Below are positions 45,101-50,499 of a stretch of 64,000 bases of DNA, in pieces (position 1 is the stretch's first letter; each line of letters opens with the position of its first letter). The position numbers and the translations under genes are program-made. The notes under the pieces are model-generated. The model saw only the letters and a list, made by a program, of their open reading frames with translations. It ran no database searches and was not told the DNA's origin. The stretch comes from Ligula intestinalis (Eukaryota > Platyhelminthes > Cestoda > Diphyllobothriidea > Diphyllobothriidae). The stretch spans positions 7,452,442-7,516,441 of the forward strand of contig JAYGXS010000009.1 of NCBI GenBank assembly GCA_036362985.1. Direction: 5' to 3'.

Positions 45101-46179
45101 TAGTCTTTCAGAAGATGATGATGAGACCACTGGAACAAGAGTTTTCTTTGTCATGACGTTTCGGATTCTTGACGGAACATACTCGTTCCCTAACCAGATA
45201 CATAGCGTGAAGTTGAGAGACCGGTCCAGATGTATGAACGATTTACGAACAAAGCAACGAGTACATGGTGCAATGCTAGAGTGTTAAACTCAATGACCAG
45301 AGGTCCCGAGTTCGAACCTCGGGAGCTCCGACCCCTAAAATACAGTACGATCGGCTGCTGACGCCTAACAAGCCAGAAATTATCATTCTAGTCTCCCTTG
45401 CCTTTGTCGGTTCCACGCCACGATGGCTGAAGTCGCAAAGCGACTACCTGCGATCACTCAAGTACGAGCCTCAAGGCACAAAGGGACAAGTATATTCATT
45501 AATGAGATAGATCGAACGAACACCCCAGTTCTATCATATTCCCGATCGCAACCGCCAAAGCAACGAGCCTGTGGTACAATGGTGGAGTGTTCAGCTCAAT
45601 GACCAGAAGTCCCGGGCTCGAATCTCGGGGGTGCCGAACTTTGAGATTGGGTATGAAAAGCCGATGACGGTTAACAAGCCAGAAATGGTCATTCCTGTCT
45701 CCCTCATCTTTGTCAGTCTAAAAGTCGCTATGAGACTGCCTGCGAAAGCTCTATAGTGAGCTAAAGGGCACAACGTAACATACTTGTTCCCTAACCAAAG
45801 TCATATAGTGTGAGGACGAGAGAAAGGCCGGTGCAAATTTATGAACACACACAAAAAAGAATGACTACGACTGAAAACCGCCGATGGGCAGCAATCTTGG
45901 CAATGCATTAAACGAAAATAATAAAACTATCGGCAGTAAACTCTTACCAGTCTTGCATATGAAGACAATTCGCCTGCCACCTTCGGCCAGCGGTTTGTAG
46001 GTTTCGGGTAAGTGATGCTTAATGACAATGACGGCGATGAAAGTCTTGCCCAGGCCGGTGTTTAACTTTATGATGACACTCTCGTGCTTGGCTATCTCAG
46101 CCATTTCCACCTGGTAGGGCCGAGCAGAGAGTTTTTCTTGTTTCGTCGGCTGCAGAGAGGTTCGTGCAGATTTCATATT
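16372..46179 (-). CDS. Dicer: Dicer homologue, partial gene (helicase to dimerisation domain, at least ten exons)
   Basis: Dicer cuts long dsRNA or pre-miRNA into small RNAs in the cytoplasm. Ten minus-strand exons together give Walker A ([11 protein letters not shown]), DECH ([12 protein letters not shown]), TAS (VLGLTASVV), the helicase-insert block FGPWCADM, motif IV ([19 protein letters not shown]), motif V ([17 protein letters not shown]), the GDDGPRIT linker and the Dicer-dimer domain ([19 protein letters not shown]). GPWCAD and the dimerisation domain separate Dicer from RIG-I-like helicases. Splice sites are GT-AG and phases match where exons are adjacent. Two gaps remain: motif VI (expected between exons 8 and 9) and a small exon between 9 and 10, whose phases do not join directly. 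PAZ, RNase IIIa/b and dsRBD are not in view. Introns reach 7.5 kb and are full of transposons. Confidence 0.88.
16914..17068 (-). CDS. Dicer: Dicer exon 9: linker into the dimerisation domain
   Basis: 155 bases; acceptor TTTTTTAAAG, donor ATGAG|GTAGTT. It encodes [20 protein letters not shown], then [20 protein letters not shown] and ends SAGSVLM with two bases carried over. The GDDGPRIT string matches the PDDGGPRVT segment of vertebrate Dicers. It begins in phase 0, so a direct exon 8-9 splice would keep frame but drop motif VI. Confidence 0.85.
17069..20009. other. Dicer intron 8, distal part; nothing recognised
   Basis: I searched the minus strand for a GRAR-type motif VI exon and saw none. 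A box-B-like GGTTCGAGTCTC at about 18092 may mark a decayed tRNA-derived repeat. Other open frames are short and unrecognised. Confidence 0.4.
20010..20720 (+). pseudogene. LINE reverse transcriptase remnant in Dicer intron 8
   Basis: The plus strand reads, with frame changes, [37 protein letters not shown] and [20 protein letters not shown]. These resemble the first RT blocks of CR1/Jockey-type LINEs (GPDGIP.., ..PxxWxxAxVxPI, ..[12 protein letters not shown]). The reading stops before the FADD block. It is heavily decayed and antisense to Dicer. Confidence 0.6.
20841..21011 (-). CDS. Dicer: Dicer exon 8: helicase motif V
   Basis: 171 bases, phase 0 at both ends; acceptor GTCTTTCAAG, donor CACAG|GTCAGC. 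It encodes [40 protein letters not shown] and [17 protein letters not shown]. The next residues should be the motif VI GRxR block, for which no exon was found. The arginine-finger side of the helicase is therefore not confirmed. Confidence 0.92.
21126..21161. repeat. TA dinucleotide microsatellite
   Basis: About eighteen TA units in Dicer intron 7, about 115 bases upstream (in transcript terms) of exon 8. Confidence 0.95.
21240..22675. other. Rest of Dicer intron 7
   Basis: At about 21310-21250 the minus strand reads ATGATGA, a short stretch, CGAAAC, GTC, AG, resembling the hammerhead-like PLE termini elsewhere in the window. Plus frames 21324-21683 and 21710-21967 are not recognised. A short GCGCGCTTCGCGCGC palindrome lies near 22590. 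Confidence 0.4.
22676..22870 (-). CDS. Dicer: Dicer exon 7: helicase motif IV
   Basis: 195 bases, phase 0 at both ends; acceptor GCTTTCCACAG, donor AATCTG|GTCAGT. It encodes [20 protein letters not shown], then [20 protein letters not shown] and ends ANPTKNL. The [14 protein letters not shown] block is the Dicer form of motif IV (IIFVERRYTAVVL in vertebrates). Confidence 0.88.
22871..24240. other. Dicer intron 6, distal part; possible solo LTR-like segment
   Basis: From about 22980 to 23650 the sequence has a TATATAG box (23196), an AATAAA at 23600 and TG/CA-rich segments that could be a decayed LTR, but no matching second copy or coding region is present. I give this as a weak suggestion only. 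The remainder to 24240 shows nothing. Confidence 0.25.
24245..24420 (+). repeat. tRNA-derived SINE
   Basis: The head CCCGTGGTTTAATGGTTAGC has an A-box-like TGGTTTAATGG, and GATTCGAGCC about 45 bases on is a B box. The body then shares GGCTGATGACAGCTAATAAG and AAACGGCCATTGCAG with the other SINEs (GCTGATGACGCCTAAxxAG, AATGGCCATT). It is not a real tRNA because the acceptor arms do not pair and a body follows. Confidence 0.7.
24421..25765. other. Dicer intron 6, proximal part
   Basis: Contains the near-perfect hairpin at 25019-25056 (separate entry) and a run of ten G at 25687-25696 close to the exon 6 donor. Otherwise nothing recognised. Confidence 0.4.
25019..25056. repeat. Near-perfect 38-base palindrome
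   Basis: GGGGCGTTCACC at 25027-25038 is followed directly by its exact reverse complement at 25039-25050, with AAGAAA/TTTCTT extending the stem beyond a two-G bulge at 25025-25026. There is no loop. A less exact inverted similarity continues outward for a few dozen bases, so it may be the centre of a small inverted duplication. Confidence 0.85.
25766..26038 (-). CDS. Dicer: Dicer exon 6: rest of helicase insert
   Basis: 273 bases, phase 0 on both sides; acceptor TTCTGCTAAAG, donor TACAAG|GTTAGC. It encodes [20 protein letters not shown], then [20 protein letters not shown] and ends [12 protein letters not shown], matching the LxxILxxYK helix that precedes motif IV in Dicer. The middle is poorly conserved, as is usual for this part. 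Confidence 0.85.
26099..26152. repeat. CAT trinucleotide microsatellite
   Basis: An imperfect (CAT)n run in Dicer intron 5, preceded by CACATGCAGGTATGCTAGATG. A closely similar CACATGTAAGTATGCTAGATG occurs at 27478-27498 and is also followed by a trinucleotide-like tract, so the two may be ends of one repeat family. Confidence 0.8.
26153..27629. other. Dicer intron 5, proximal part; nothing coding recognised
   Basis: A CT run sits at 26520-26537. Short frames on both strands are not recognised. The 27478-27620 part is an imperfect ACC/ATT-rich tract following the GTATGCTAGATG repeat end. Confidence 0.4.
27630..28105. mobile_element. Inverted-repeat element carrying a PLE N-terminal fragment
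   Basis: Arms 27632-27728 and about 28000-28100 are inverted copies (GCACGTGCAGATCAAGTGGA at the left outer end; the complement of the same near 28082; GACTTGCTACTAGGGC at the inner side). Between them, on the minus strand, [20 protein letters not shown] matches the PLE motif before the RT (compare IVPVDKRRSTVAL at 9.3 kb). It looks like a PLE remnant with inverted flanks. Confidence 0.6.
28154..29348. mobile_element. Large inverted repeat (foldback-like), two about 440-base arms around a 313-base spacer
   Basis: The left arm 28154-28592 and right arm 28906-29348 align inverted along their whole length with scattered changes: GTAGGCCCCATCATTAATCC pairs with the complement near 29325, AGCAACTTTGGCTACA with TGTAGTCAAAGTTGCT at 28919. 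Both arms contain a GCGCCGCGCACACC-type block next to a small palindrome. The spacer holds a third, direct partial copy of the arm end at about 28781-28880. No transposase is visible. Transcribed with Dicer it could form a long hairpin. Confidence 0.75.
29456..29642 (-). CDS. Dicer: Dicer exon 5: helicase insert, GPWCAD block
   Basis: 187 bases, acceptor CTCTCCTCCCCTAG, donor GACATG|GTAGGC, ending in phase 0. It encodes [20 protein letters not shown] and ends [20 protein letters not shown]. The GPWCAD string is strongly conserved in the Hel2i region of animal Dicers. The open frame past the donor is intron. Confidence 0.9.
29643..30425. other. Dicer intron 4, start; PLE-type terminal motif
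   Basis: At about 30215-30150 the minus strand has a short hairpin-forming stretch followed by CCGAAACGCC, similar to the hammerhead-like PLE ends. No coding sequence is recognised. Confidence 0.4.
30430..30745 (+). pseudogene. RTE-type LINE C-terminal fragment, upstream piece
   Basis: One plus frame reads [37 protein letters not shown], a stop, then [19 protein letters not shown] and [12 protein letters not shown]. This is the region after the RT palm in RTE elements (GxETWxxR, LRRILxxxWxDRxxN, RxRWxGHxxR). It ends in an AACTG repeat at 30727-30745. The final RTE block resumes at 36300, so the CR1-like LINE between appears inserted in this RTE copy. Confidence 0.75.
30746..31307. other. Sequence between the RTE fragment and the CR1-like LINE
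   Basis: No recognised feature. It may be 5' untranslated sequence of the CR1-like LINE. Confidence 0.3.
31325..32515 (+). pseudogene. CR1-like LINE ORF1 protein (LINE B)
   Basis: A 396-codon frame. The first ~45 residues run through a tRNA-like segment and are doubtful; the real start may be later. Residues ~60-105 are a predicted coiled-coil-like region ([34 protein letters not shown]); a long Pro/Ser/Thr-rich linker follows; the end ([34 protein letters not shown]) is the RNA-binding-type domain found in CR1 ORF1 proteins. ORF1p binds LINE RNA. The neighbour downstream is the endonuclease frame, almost adjacent. Confidence 0.75.
31360..31450 (-). repeat. tRNA-like segment at the start of the CR1-like LINE
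   Basis: Read on the minus strand: GTGGCGTAATGGTTAGAG (A-box-like) and GGTTTCGAGTTCGAGCC (B-box-like) about 30 bases apart. The acceptor arm is not convincing, so it is SINE-like rather than a tRNA gene. It overlaps the first codons of the LINE ORF1 frame. Confidence 0.55.
32542..33183 (+). pseudogene. CR1-like LINE APE endonuclease (LINE B)
   Basis: 213 codons. After a basic N-terminus, the endonuclease begins [18 protein letters not shown], with [13 protein letters not shown] (catalytic E), [12 protein letters not shown] and [12 protein letters not shown]. It stops at TAA 33181; the same frame continues through a second TAG/TAA-type stop into the next frame at 33280, so the stops are mutations in one polyprotein. 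Orientation is opposite to Dicer. Confidence 0.85.
33184..34293 (+). pseudogene. CR1-like LINE: endonuclease end and RT N-terminus (LINE B)
   Basis: From about 33280 the frame reads [32 protein letters not shown] (endonuclease SDH motif), a basic linker ([20 protein letters not shown]), then [36 protein letters not shown] and [16 protein letters not shown]. The last blocks are RT motifs 0-2. A stop follows at about 34291. Confidence 0.87.
34294..35467 (+). pseudogene. CR1-like LINE reverse transcriptase, catalytic and C-terminal part (LINE B)
   Basis: After a short damaged stretch (34290-34345, frame changes), the frame 34346-35467 has [48 protein letters not shown] (catalytic DD), the thumb, and [19 protein letters not shown], ending [19 protein letters not shown]. 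It is the same family group as LINE A at 650-2155. The catalytic residues are intact but the polyprotein has at least three breaks. Confidence 0.88.
35468..36299 (+). repeat. LINE B 3' region with a second LINE C-terminal snippet
   Basis: At about 35655-35700 the C-terminal code repeats ([14 protein letters not shown] in one frame), which suggests a second, rearranged LINE fragment. The block GGTATTTACCTATATTTCCC at 36273 followed by AATAAAAACGTGACCTGAC is the LINE 3' end also seen near 2446-2490. No other features. Confidence 0.6.
36300..36520 (+). pseudogene. RTE-type LINE C-terminal fragment, downstream piece
   Basis: With frame changes the plus strand reads [32 protein letters not shown] and a final part corresponding to [20 protein letters not shown]. 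This is the GQxKTWLxTVKxDxExxG end of RTE proteins, following directly from the WFGHALRKP block at 30.7 kb. LINE B lies between. Confidence 0.75.
36911..37145. repeat. Purine-rich low-complexity tract in Dicer intron 4
   Basis: On the plus strand this is almost all A and G (GGAAGAAGAAGAA-, GAGGAGGAGGAGGAGG-type runs). In the Dicer transcript it is a long pyrimidine tract starting within about 20 bases of the exon 4 donor. The open frames across it are low-complexity artefacts. Confidence 0.8.
37163..37413 (-). CDS. Dicer: Dicer exon 4: TAS motif III
   Basis: 251 bases. The acceptor TTACGCACAG is followed by [20 protein letters not shown], then [20 protein letters not shown], and it ends [11 protein letters not shown] with donor TCTGA|GTGAGC. 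TAS is helicase motif III. Two bases are carried over and the first base of exon 5 completes a glutamate codon, which supports the junction. Confidence 0.9.
37595..37825 (-). CDS. Dicer: Dicer exon 3: DECH box
   Basis: 231 bases, phase 0 at both ends, with acceptor CTGTTGTTAG and donor CCGAAG|GTGATA. It encodes [20 protein letters not shown], then [15 protein letters not shown], the DExH motif II that coordinates magnesium and hydrolyses ATP. The HADPDT version is unusual compared with the HLA or HAxxxH forms common elsewhere. Confidence 0.92.
37826..38382. other. Dicer intron 2; nothing recognised
   Basis: AT-rich, no open frames of note and no repeat seen. Confidence 0.5.
38383..38501 (-). 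CDS. Dicer: Dicer exon 2: helicase motif Ia/Ib region
   Basis: The acceptor GTTTTTTAG and donor CCAG|GTGGGC bound 119 bases. It encodes [20 protein letters not shown] and [12 protein letters not shown], ending IDNWDQ. The first two bases complete the valine codon begun in exon 1, and it ends in phase 0. The region corresponds to the segment after FLVNSANQ in animal Dicers. Confidence 0.88.
38502..40790. other. Intron between Dicer exons 1 and 2, proximal part
   Basis: It holds a purine-rich stretch at 39800-39960 (GAAGAAG and GAGG runs; pyrimidine-rich in the transcript). A minus-strand reading near 38955-38880 gives [16 protein letters not shown], resembling a reading inside the foldback repeat. 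Several overlapping minus frames at 38778-39051 have no recognisable domain. Nothing else is clear. Confidence 0.4.
40820..41550 (-). pseudogene. C-terminal zinc-finger tail of the RTE element
   Basis: Downstream of the stop the minus strand continues [20 protein letters not shown] and [20 protein letters not shown], then [20 protein letters not shown] (41360-41290). After a Pro/Ser/Thr-rich linker and a frame change comes [20 protein letters not shown] (about 41055-40985), and further on [20 protein letters not shown] (about 40920-40850), whose first cysteine is arginine. So there are three similar C2H2-like repeats. Such tails occur in RTE-type flatworm and other invertebrate LINEs. Frame changes show decay here. 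Confidence 0.75.
41551..44262 (-). CDS. RTE-type LINE endonuclease-reverse transcriptase, 903 codons open
   Basis: Residues ~1-190 are the APE endonuclease without its first ~50 residues: [55 protein letters not shown] and [16 protein letters not shown]. Residues ~410-720 are the [91 protein letters not shown] and LLFADDCAL (catalytic DD). The thumb and C-terminus follow: [50 protein letters not shown]. It stops at 41551-41553 where related proteins continue with a RRYKDTLK-type block, so the stop may be a mutation. Confidence 0.9.
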   Translation of the reverse strand: MPATPTAERRQTGVAFAIRKDIVGRLPCTPQGINERLMSLRLPLWGGKFATIVSVYAPPMTNSDETKNKFYEDLHALLASVPKADKLIVLGDFNTRVGTDHAAWIGVLGPHGLRKLNDNGLLLLRTCAVHRLILANTYFSQPLQHEATWMHPRSRQWHLDYVLVRRRDQQDVLVTKAMPGADGDTDHRLIISKMRIRLQPRRRPQDKRPPGKLNTALLHLPANRLRFSNELTQQLDNLPIAEENTSVETRWCQLRDAVQSTAKRILGPAPRPHQDWFDENNAAISTLISEKNLLRNEYVAYPTDATKTAYYQSRHLVQQRLREMQNAWMARKGEEIQGYADRNEWMNFFSTLKAVYGPVARGTAPLLSADGTALITVKTQLLSRLAEHFQSVLNRPYNTSKAAIERLPQVEINADLDLPPTPEETIKAVQQLSSGKAPGSDGIPAEIYKYGGHQLITHLTTLFQEMWRQGQVPQDFKDATIVHLYKRKVNRQICDNHRGISLLNIAGKIFARILLDRLNSHLEQGLLPESQCGFLRQRGTTDMIFAARQLQEKCQEMRTHLYTTFVDLTKAFDTVNRPGLWKVMQKFGCPEYFTHTVRQLHDGMMARITDYGTLFEAFAVTNGVKQGCVLAPTLFSLLFSAMLMDAYRDERPGIPLSYRTDGNLFNIRRMQAPTRVSTTTVHDLLFADDCALNTTTEADMQRSMNLFTAGCANFGLTINTDKTVVMPQPPPGADLNPARININGAVLQSVDNFTYLDSTLSRNTKINAEIARKIPKASQAFGRPQASVWNRHGLQLSTKLKMYKAVVLSTLLYGAETWTVYASQARKLNHFHISCLRRILKVKWQERIPDTEILERTGVLSIQAMLRQIQLRWSGHVVRMNDERLPKRLFYGDVAVGTRRKGG
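44271..44400. repeat. CATA tetranucleotide microsatellite with 10-base N gap
   Basis: ATTC repeats turn into (CATA)n on both sides of N at 44342-44351. The array abuts the 5' edge of the RTE element. Its true length is unknown because of the gap. Confidence 0.97.
44401..45000. other. Unassigned Dicer intron 1 sequence
   Basis: No recognised features. Confidence 0.4.
45003..45110 (-). repeat. SINE body fragment (minus strand)
   Basis: The minus strand contains GCCATTTCAGTCTCCCTTAT followed by CTTTGTTGATAA, matching the GGTCATTCCTGTCTCCCTCATCTTTGTC body of the plus-strand SINEs at 45.4 and 45.7 kb. The tRNA head is missing. Confidence 0.6.
45120..45245. repeat. PLE-type terminal segment with CCGAAACGTC motif
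   Basis: On the minus strand GGGAAC, a short loop and GTTCC form a stem, followed by AATCCGAAACGTCATGAC. The CGAAACGTC string is the canonical end of a hammerhead core, but the CTGATGA part is degraded to CTGGTTA. The neighbouring AACATACTCGTTCCCTAACC recurs at 45776-45796. Confidence 0.5.
45252..45480 (+). repeat. tRNA-derived SINE, copy 1 of a tandem pair
   Basis: Head: TGGTGCAATGCTAGAGTG (A box region) and GAGTTCGAACCTCGGGAGC (B box GTTCGAACC). Body: GGCTGCTGACGCCTAACAAG, CAGAAATTATCATTCTAGTC, TCCCTTGCCTTTGTC. A body after the B box marks it as a SINE, not a tRNA gene. Confidence 0.8.
45560..45770 (+). repeat. tRNA-derived SINE, copy 2 of a tandem pair
   Basis: Head: CCTGTGGTACAATGGTGGAG and GGGCTCGAATCTCGGGGGTG. 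Body: GATGACGGTTAACAAGCCAG, AAATGGTCATTCCTGTCTCC, CTCATCTTTGTC. It lies about 300 bases downstream of copy 1 in the same orientation. It ends GAGCTAAAGGGCACAA like copy 1 (GAGCCTCAAGGCACAA). Confidence 0.8.
45948..46179 (-). CDS. Dicer: Dicer exon 1 (first visible): Walker A
   Basis: An acceptor-like CCTCTCTAG precedes AAT ATG at 46179-46174, so this may be the second exon of the transcript with the start codon at 46176; in-frame coding from further upstream cannot be excluded. It encodes [15 protein letters not shown] (Q-motif-like region), the Walker [12 protein letters not shown] and ends RRIVFICKT. The donor is CTG|GTAAGAG at 45948/45947; one base is carried over and matches the next exon. 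Confidence 0.88.
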
Positions 46180-46645
46180 CTAGAGAGGATTAAGAGCAAC
46201 TAGAAATGCACCGTTTTTTCTGGGTGGTGGGGGGGGGACATTAACATGAAGGACAATAAAGTAAATTTCAATACGGTATAAGACGCATGTGGTTACGCCA
46301 CAGCAACGTCCGGGAGGCTAATTTATGTAGATCGACCGTCGATTCGGACGCTTTGAAGCGCTTGTTCCCCGGTACAAATTTAAAACAAGCGCAGACAGCA
46401 GAATTTATTGAATTCAATAGGTTTCGCGACAACTTCTCAACTGCATGTTGTCGTTGCACGAGTTTTAAACAAATACTACATACAGCAGTTTGAATCTTCA
46501 CAGAATGACATGGCATAGCCGCAGGGGTTATAGTTCATTGTAAATAATGATTAGATGAAGGAAACTGCGTTAAATCAGAGTATATAAAGGAAAGAGAGGA
46601 GAGAAGTTAACGAAAATTACGTGGGGATTGAAACTAAGTGTCCAA

Positions 46646-47077
46646 TCACCAGGTTAATTGGAGATTGATTACATGGTCAAGCTGCTTGTATAGGGCGGGT
46701 TTCGCCCACCGTGTGTAGGCCGCTTCCAAGTAACGCAAGATTTGAATTGTTCGGGCCCGAACAAGTACTCGAGATGCTGTTTTGACGTCAACAGAACGAC
46801 CGCTGTCTAGCAGATGTTTAGTAATTGAGGACCATGGGACTCTATCTTCTTGCCTGAAAAGCCAGTTAGGCAAGTGCTCAGCGGCCCTGGCTGTCAGTTC
46901 CCTTTGCGTACGCCCAACGTGCTTGCAACCACAAGTGCACGTCAATTCATACACACAATCTGCGGTGGCATGCAACGGCAAGGCATCTTTTAAACGTTTT
47001 GCTGGAAGGCTTTTAGTAGGACTTAAGAAGACGAGTTTTGCTGCGTTGTAGGTCCTTTCTATGGTAAACCGCAACAT
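46646..47077 (-). pseudogene. PLE-2 GIY-YIG endonuclease domain
   Basis: 143 codons open. It reads TIERTYNAAKLVFLSPTKSL, CVYELTCTCGCKHVGRTQRE and AARAAEHLPNWLFRQED, then ARTIQILRYLEAAYTRWAKP. The VYELTC and HVGRTQREL blocks are the GIY-YIG core with a CxCxC cluster between. The frame starts inside a longer reading that continues upward to 47.33 kb with stops, so the protein is broken upstream but this domain is intact. Confidence 0.82.
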
Positions 47078-47099
47078 TCGCTTGATTATAGGCGAAGTG

Positions 47100-47560
47100 T
47101 TATCACCCTTAAAGGGTAACGATATAATGACAGGCTCCTTTGGAACAGACTGTTCCAGCTATTTATGCTGTAGAGGATTGCTGTACTTTTCAATAAAGAT
47201 AGCCACGGTTAAGTAGGGCTGTTTTGCTGCGGGAAAGCTCTGCAGGCAGTGACTTACTAAAGCAAATGTTCCTTGCTCGTTGAGAGAGAGTATGTACCAG
47301 ATGTCGCTTCCACTGAATTGGCACAAAACTCATGAAATGCAGCTACTGCCCTTTCCACGTATTTTTGTGGAAAAGTGAGCACCCTATTGAACCACCTTCC
47401 TCTCTAAACATGAGGACGTGTAAGAAGGATAGCTTGTTAAGCTGCTCTGCTTCCATTGCGAATTTAATTTTTGGATTTAAGATATTTATAAAATTGAGGT
47501 CGTCGGCATCTTCCTTAGAATCAAAAATCGCGAATAGGTCGTCCACAAATGTATTTTTGT
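47100..47560 (-). pseudogene. PLE-2 reverse transcriptase C-terminal part
   Basis: The frame 47546-47343 reads MDDLFAIFDSKEDADDLNFI, LNPKIKFAMEAEQLNKLSFL and ends FHKNTWKGQ with a stop. The initial xDDLF is the end of the YVDD catalytic motif; the rest is the PLE region KLSFLxVL...F.K.TW.GQ. After the stop the reading continues MSFVPIQWKRHLVHTLSQRA toward the GIY-YIG frame, as in PLE-1. Confidence 0.8.
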
Positions 47561-47720
47561 GGTATTAAGTCATTCTGGGAAAATTCAAACTGTAGTACGT
47601 TCTATACGTTATCAAACTCCTCATGCGACGACAGGATGCAGTTGAGAAGTTGTCGCAAAATGTACTGAACTCAACAAGTCCTGCTGTCTACATTTTTTTA
47701 GATTCCGACGGTGTCCACAG

Positions 47721-48665
47721 CGTGGATAAGGTGATAGTGAGTAGAATGCACTCTCTATCTGTCTCTTTCCTCACCCGTCTGTGCCTGCTCAGTGTCAAAA
47801 TAGGCAAAATCTTATTCCAGAGATCGCATCTTCCTCTGTTGAATAGGTGTAAGGAGGGCCTAAACGTGAGTCAGAACTCGGGCTGTCCTGAAGGCACTAG
47901 AAAACAGGAAACGGACAGGCCACCGATGCATACAGAGCGGGCAAAGAGAGCGCCCTTGAAAGTCCAACACGCGAACACGAAAGAGCAACCACGGGCCGGG
48001 GTCTGCCATCCGCGAGGTCATGCCTGGCCAGGGCAAAGCGCGCGCGCCAAGCGTCACCCGAGGACACGATGACTGCCTGTAGAGGCCACTCATGGAGGGC
48101 CAATAAGGAACAATGACTACTGGCCCTTAACCAGCGAGGCTGCGAGCAGAGGGGCATTCTGCTGCTGGGAAACTCGGATTCTGTCACAGAGACACGCTGC
48201 CGACGACCCGATATTCTGCTGCAAGTGACACGAGACCTGCTGTTGGCCAACACGCGCTACCGACGACAGAGGACACGCTGTGGATGGGCACCCAGAAAAC
48301 AACGCCGATATACAAGCAGAACTAGTGACAGTAAAGTACTATCTGCTATCCTGTTCTGCATTCTCTTCGCAACACGCAACTGGGGACATAACCGGTGTTG
48401 AAACAGGAACACACAAGGTTATAACAATTGGCGACGCAGGTGATCACTGACCGAAGGCGGGATCGGGTGCAGGTGGCCAGAAACGCCATGCCGGACTTAG
48501 ATCCCACGGACCGGGAGTGCCATAAAGGCCACGGGTAGCTGGCACCTAGGCCTGCACCTACACGCAAGATAAATGCTACCCCCTCCCCGGCTCCTGTTCA
48601 GCACCTGCTATAGGAGCTCATTCTGAATAACGCCTGCCACGCTGTGATCTGACCGCAGGGTTGGT
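47721..48665. other. Unassigned sequence with a possible LTR end
   Basis: At about 48418-48446 the sequence GGTTATAACAATTGGCGACGCAGG resembles an LTR 3' end (..ACA) followed by a primer-binding-site-like TTGGCGAC. No second LTR or coding region of that element is present, so this is only a suggestion. The plus frame 47623-48072 and minus frames here are not recognised. Confidence 0.25.
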
Positions 48666-49160
48666 CTACTGCATGTACCATGTAGCTCTCCACAAGGCAG
48701 CTGTCACCTCGTCTCTCTCAAATCTACCCGTTGATGGCTCCGCCATCAAGACGCGCTTCTAGCGTCTTCACCAGATAGTCGTTGTGGACGCAAAATTTAG
48801 CTACCACCCCCGGTCTTTCAGGGTGGCTATTCACCTTCAATTGCGGCCACGGAACGACCTCTACTAAGGGTGACTCGCTGTACCCTGGCGCAGCTACGCA
48901 GTGGCTACTGCATTCTCCTTCGCCAGTATAACACCGACTGGATCCATCCACACCCGATAGCTGTCCCGACTACGGCGTCTCGTCGCATGACTGCCGGCAT
49001 CTGTTCACCTGCAAATCTCGGCCAGGCGCCCACCTCACCCCCGTGGACACTTGGCTCAAGCCGGCTGAGGTCGTGGCTTTTCTCCTTCTCCCAATTGCAC
49101 CCAGTTTGGACTCCGGCGGGGACCCCTGACCCAACAATGGCTACCAACCAATCAACCGCA
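48666..49160 (+). pseudogene. 3' fragment of the 2A/PHD LINE family
   Basis: The plus strand reads VALHKAAVTSSLSNLPVDGS, KTRF, a stop, RLHQIVVVDAKFSYH, then in another frame LRVTRCTLAQLRSGYCILLR, and a final CPDYGVSSHDCRHLFTC-type knuckle (second cysteine lost). These match residues near the end of the LINE at 9.55-13.08 kb (RALHKEAVASSLADLPVDSS; TLAQLRSGYC). It ends CTCCGGCGGGGACCCCTGAC, the counterpart of the stop region near 9578. Confidence 0.8.
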
Positions 49161-49885
49161 TATACCGCGCGGTCTGTTTAGGGGGAAAGGAGAGGAAGTT
49201 GATAGCAGTCAAACCCAAGACGCCAAAGACTGAACAGGGCTGAAAAAAGAACTGTAGCAAAACTATTATAGTTCACGAACTGAAAAATATGAGAAAAGCT
49301 GTCGTGAACACTCCAAATTATCAAGAGGCCTCCTATTGGATGTACACAGGATCCGACGCGCTCCGCGCCGCCTGGTTTGATGGTGTTGACGAAGAGTAAA
49401 CACACACTCGGTGCTATGAGCGAAAGTTGTTCGACACGTATGCGTAGACTCTGAGTGTCCAGGGTAAGCCCATGACAGCAAATCAGTCGTTATGTATAAA
49501 CGACCATAAAAGTGAACGCTTTTCAGTATTAACACTTTGTTTGGACAAACTGCTTACCCAAACTTGACAGCTCGGAGTAGCATGGTTTCTAACAGTACTA
49601 TCAATAAGTCAAATCCACGAGTCACTGTTACACCTGTCACCAAAACCCGGTAATGAAAAATAAACTGGAGTTAAAAACTCTACTGCGGGTGATGAAAATG
49701 TTCCTATACGTAGAAATACGATAACGGACACTGCATGCATTGAAACTAATCTTTATAGTTTCGAAAATTTCCATTAAAAGATAATTTGACCAGCATACAT
49801 TTGATTTCGAAAAAGCCCCTCTACGCGTTTACATATATATATATCGTTACGTAACCAAGTGGAATATGCGGGTGATCCGAAAAAT
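49161..49885. other. Unassigned sequence
   Basis: No recognisable coding region or repeat; a TA run of about ten bases at 49835-49844. Confidence 0.4.
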
Positions 49886-49887
49886 CG

Positions 49888-50233
49888 TGCTTAGGAGGAG
49901 CGGGAAAAAATTGCCGTCAGTAATCCGATCAGCGCCAGGGGTACTGGCTGGTGGCTTTCGGTCATGGTAACTGCGGCACACGGGACTGGTTTGCGTAACT
50001 TGATTGCAACCACTTCTGCCATAGCCAACAGATGTTGTCCAAGGAACACTGAATAGCTTACTAGGTCCTTGTAAATCACTCGGAAAGCCTCTCTGGCATC
50101 TACGCGATGATCTGAATCCACAATGGGAGCGATAATAGAGTTGTCTATGTTATTTCTTGGCCCTTTGGAAACTTTGCTGAAAGCTGTTATGGTATTCTTT
50201 TGGATGAACATTAGCTCGTGCAACTAAAAGAAC
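49888..50233 (-). CDS. Exon-like open frame of unknown function
   Basis: The minus strand has a strong acceptor, CTATCTGTTCTTTTAG, at about 50249-50234, followed directly by LHELMFIQKNTITAFSKVSK, GPRNNIDNSIIAPIVDSDHR, VDAREAFRVIYKDLVSYSVF and a hydrophobic end (PVPLALIGLLTAIFSRSS) with a TAA. About 114 codons, balanced composition, not a transposon protein that I know. A decayed relative lies just upstream (50490-50400). It could be the last exon of a small gene family whose other exons I cannot see, or a non-coding frame. Confidence 0.4.
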
Positions 50234-50394
50234 AGATAGATTAATACATTTACATATACGTAGTCTACAACTGCATTTTCCAATGTTTTCTCTATATAGG
50301 ATGGCAGTAGACGAGAGCATTAGCCGACGCTAGCGCACTATAGCACCCCGCAGCATGGTTAAGAAGGGCCAAATAATGAAAATAAACAGCGTTA

Positions 50395-50490
50395 TTTTCG
50401 CGTGCATGCCCGAGAGGCTTTTCGAGTAAGTTACAAGGTCCTCGCAAACTATTGAAAGTTTCTTGGGCAGCGTCTGTTGGAAACAACAGA
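50395..50490 (-). pseudogene. Decayed copy of the unknown exon
   Basis: The minus strand reads TDAAQETFNSLR and, after a one-base frame change, EDLVTYSKSLSGMHAKI. This parallels VDAREAFRVIYKDLVSYSVF in the neighbouring frame (pattern DAxEAFxxxxxDLVxYSxxL). The frame change points to a pseudo-copy produced by local duplication. Confidence 0.45.
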
Positions 50491-50499
50491 AGCGGCTGC

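Larger units (their letters stand above)
46300..47720 (-). mobile_element. Penelope-like element, 5'-truncated, flanked by inverted repeats (PLE-2)
   Basis: The segments near 46335-46465 and 47615-47705 are inverted copies (GCGACAACTTCTCAACTGCAT on plus at 46426; its complement near 47650). Between them lie the end of the RT and the GIY-YIG region on the minus strand. Layout and protein match PLE-1 at 5.1-6.5 kb, in opposite orientation. It lies just upstream of the first Dicer exon seen. Confidence 0.78.

Noticed and set aside
45285..45330. Possible tRNA gene (GAGTTCGAACCTCGGG)
   Set aside because: B box is good, but the acceptor arm does not pair and a SINE body follows; same for 45600, 24300 and 53370.
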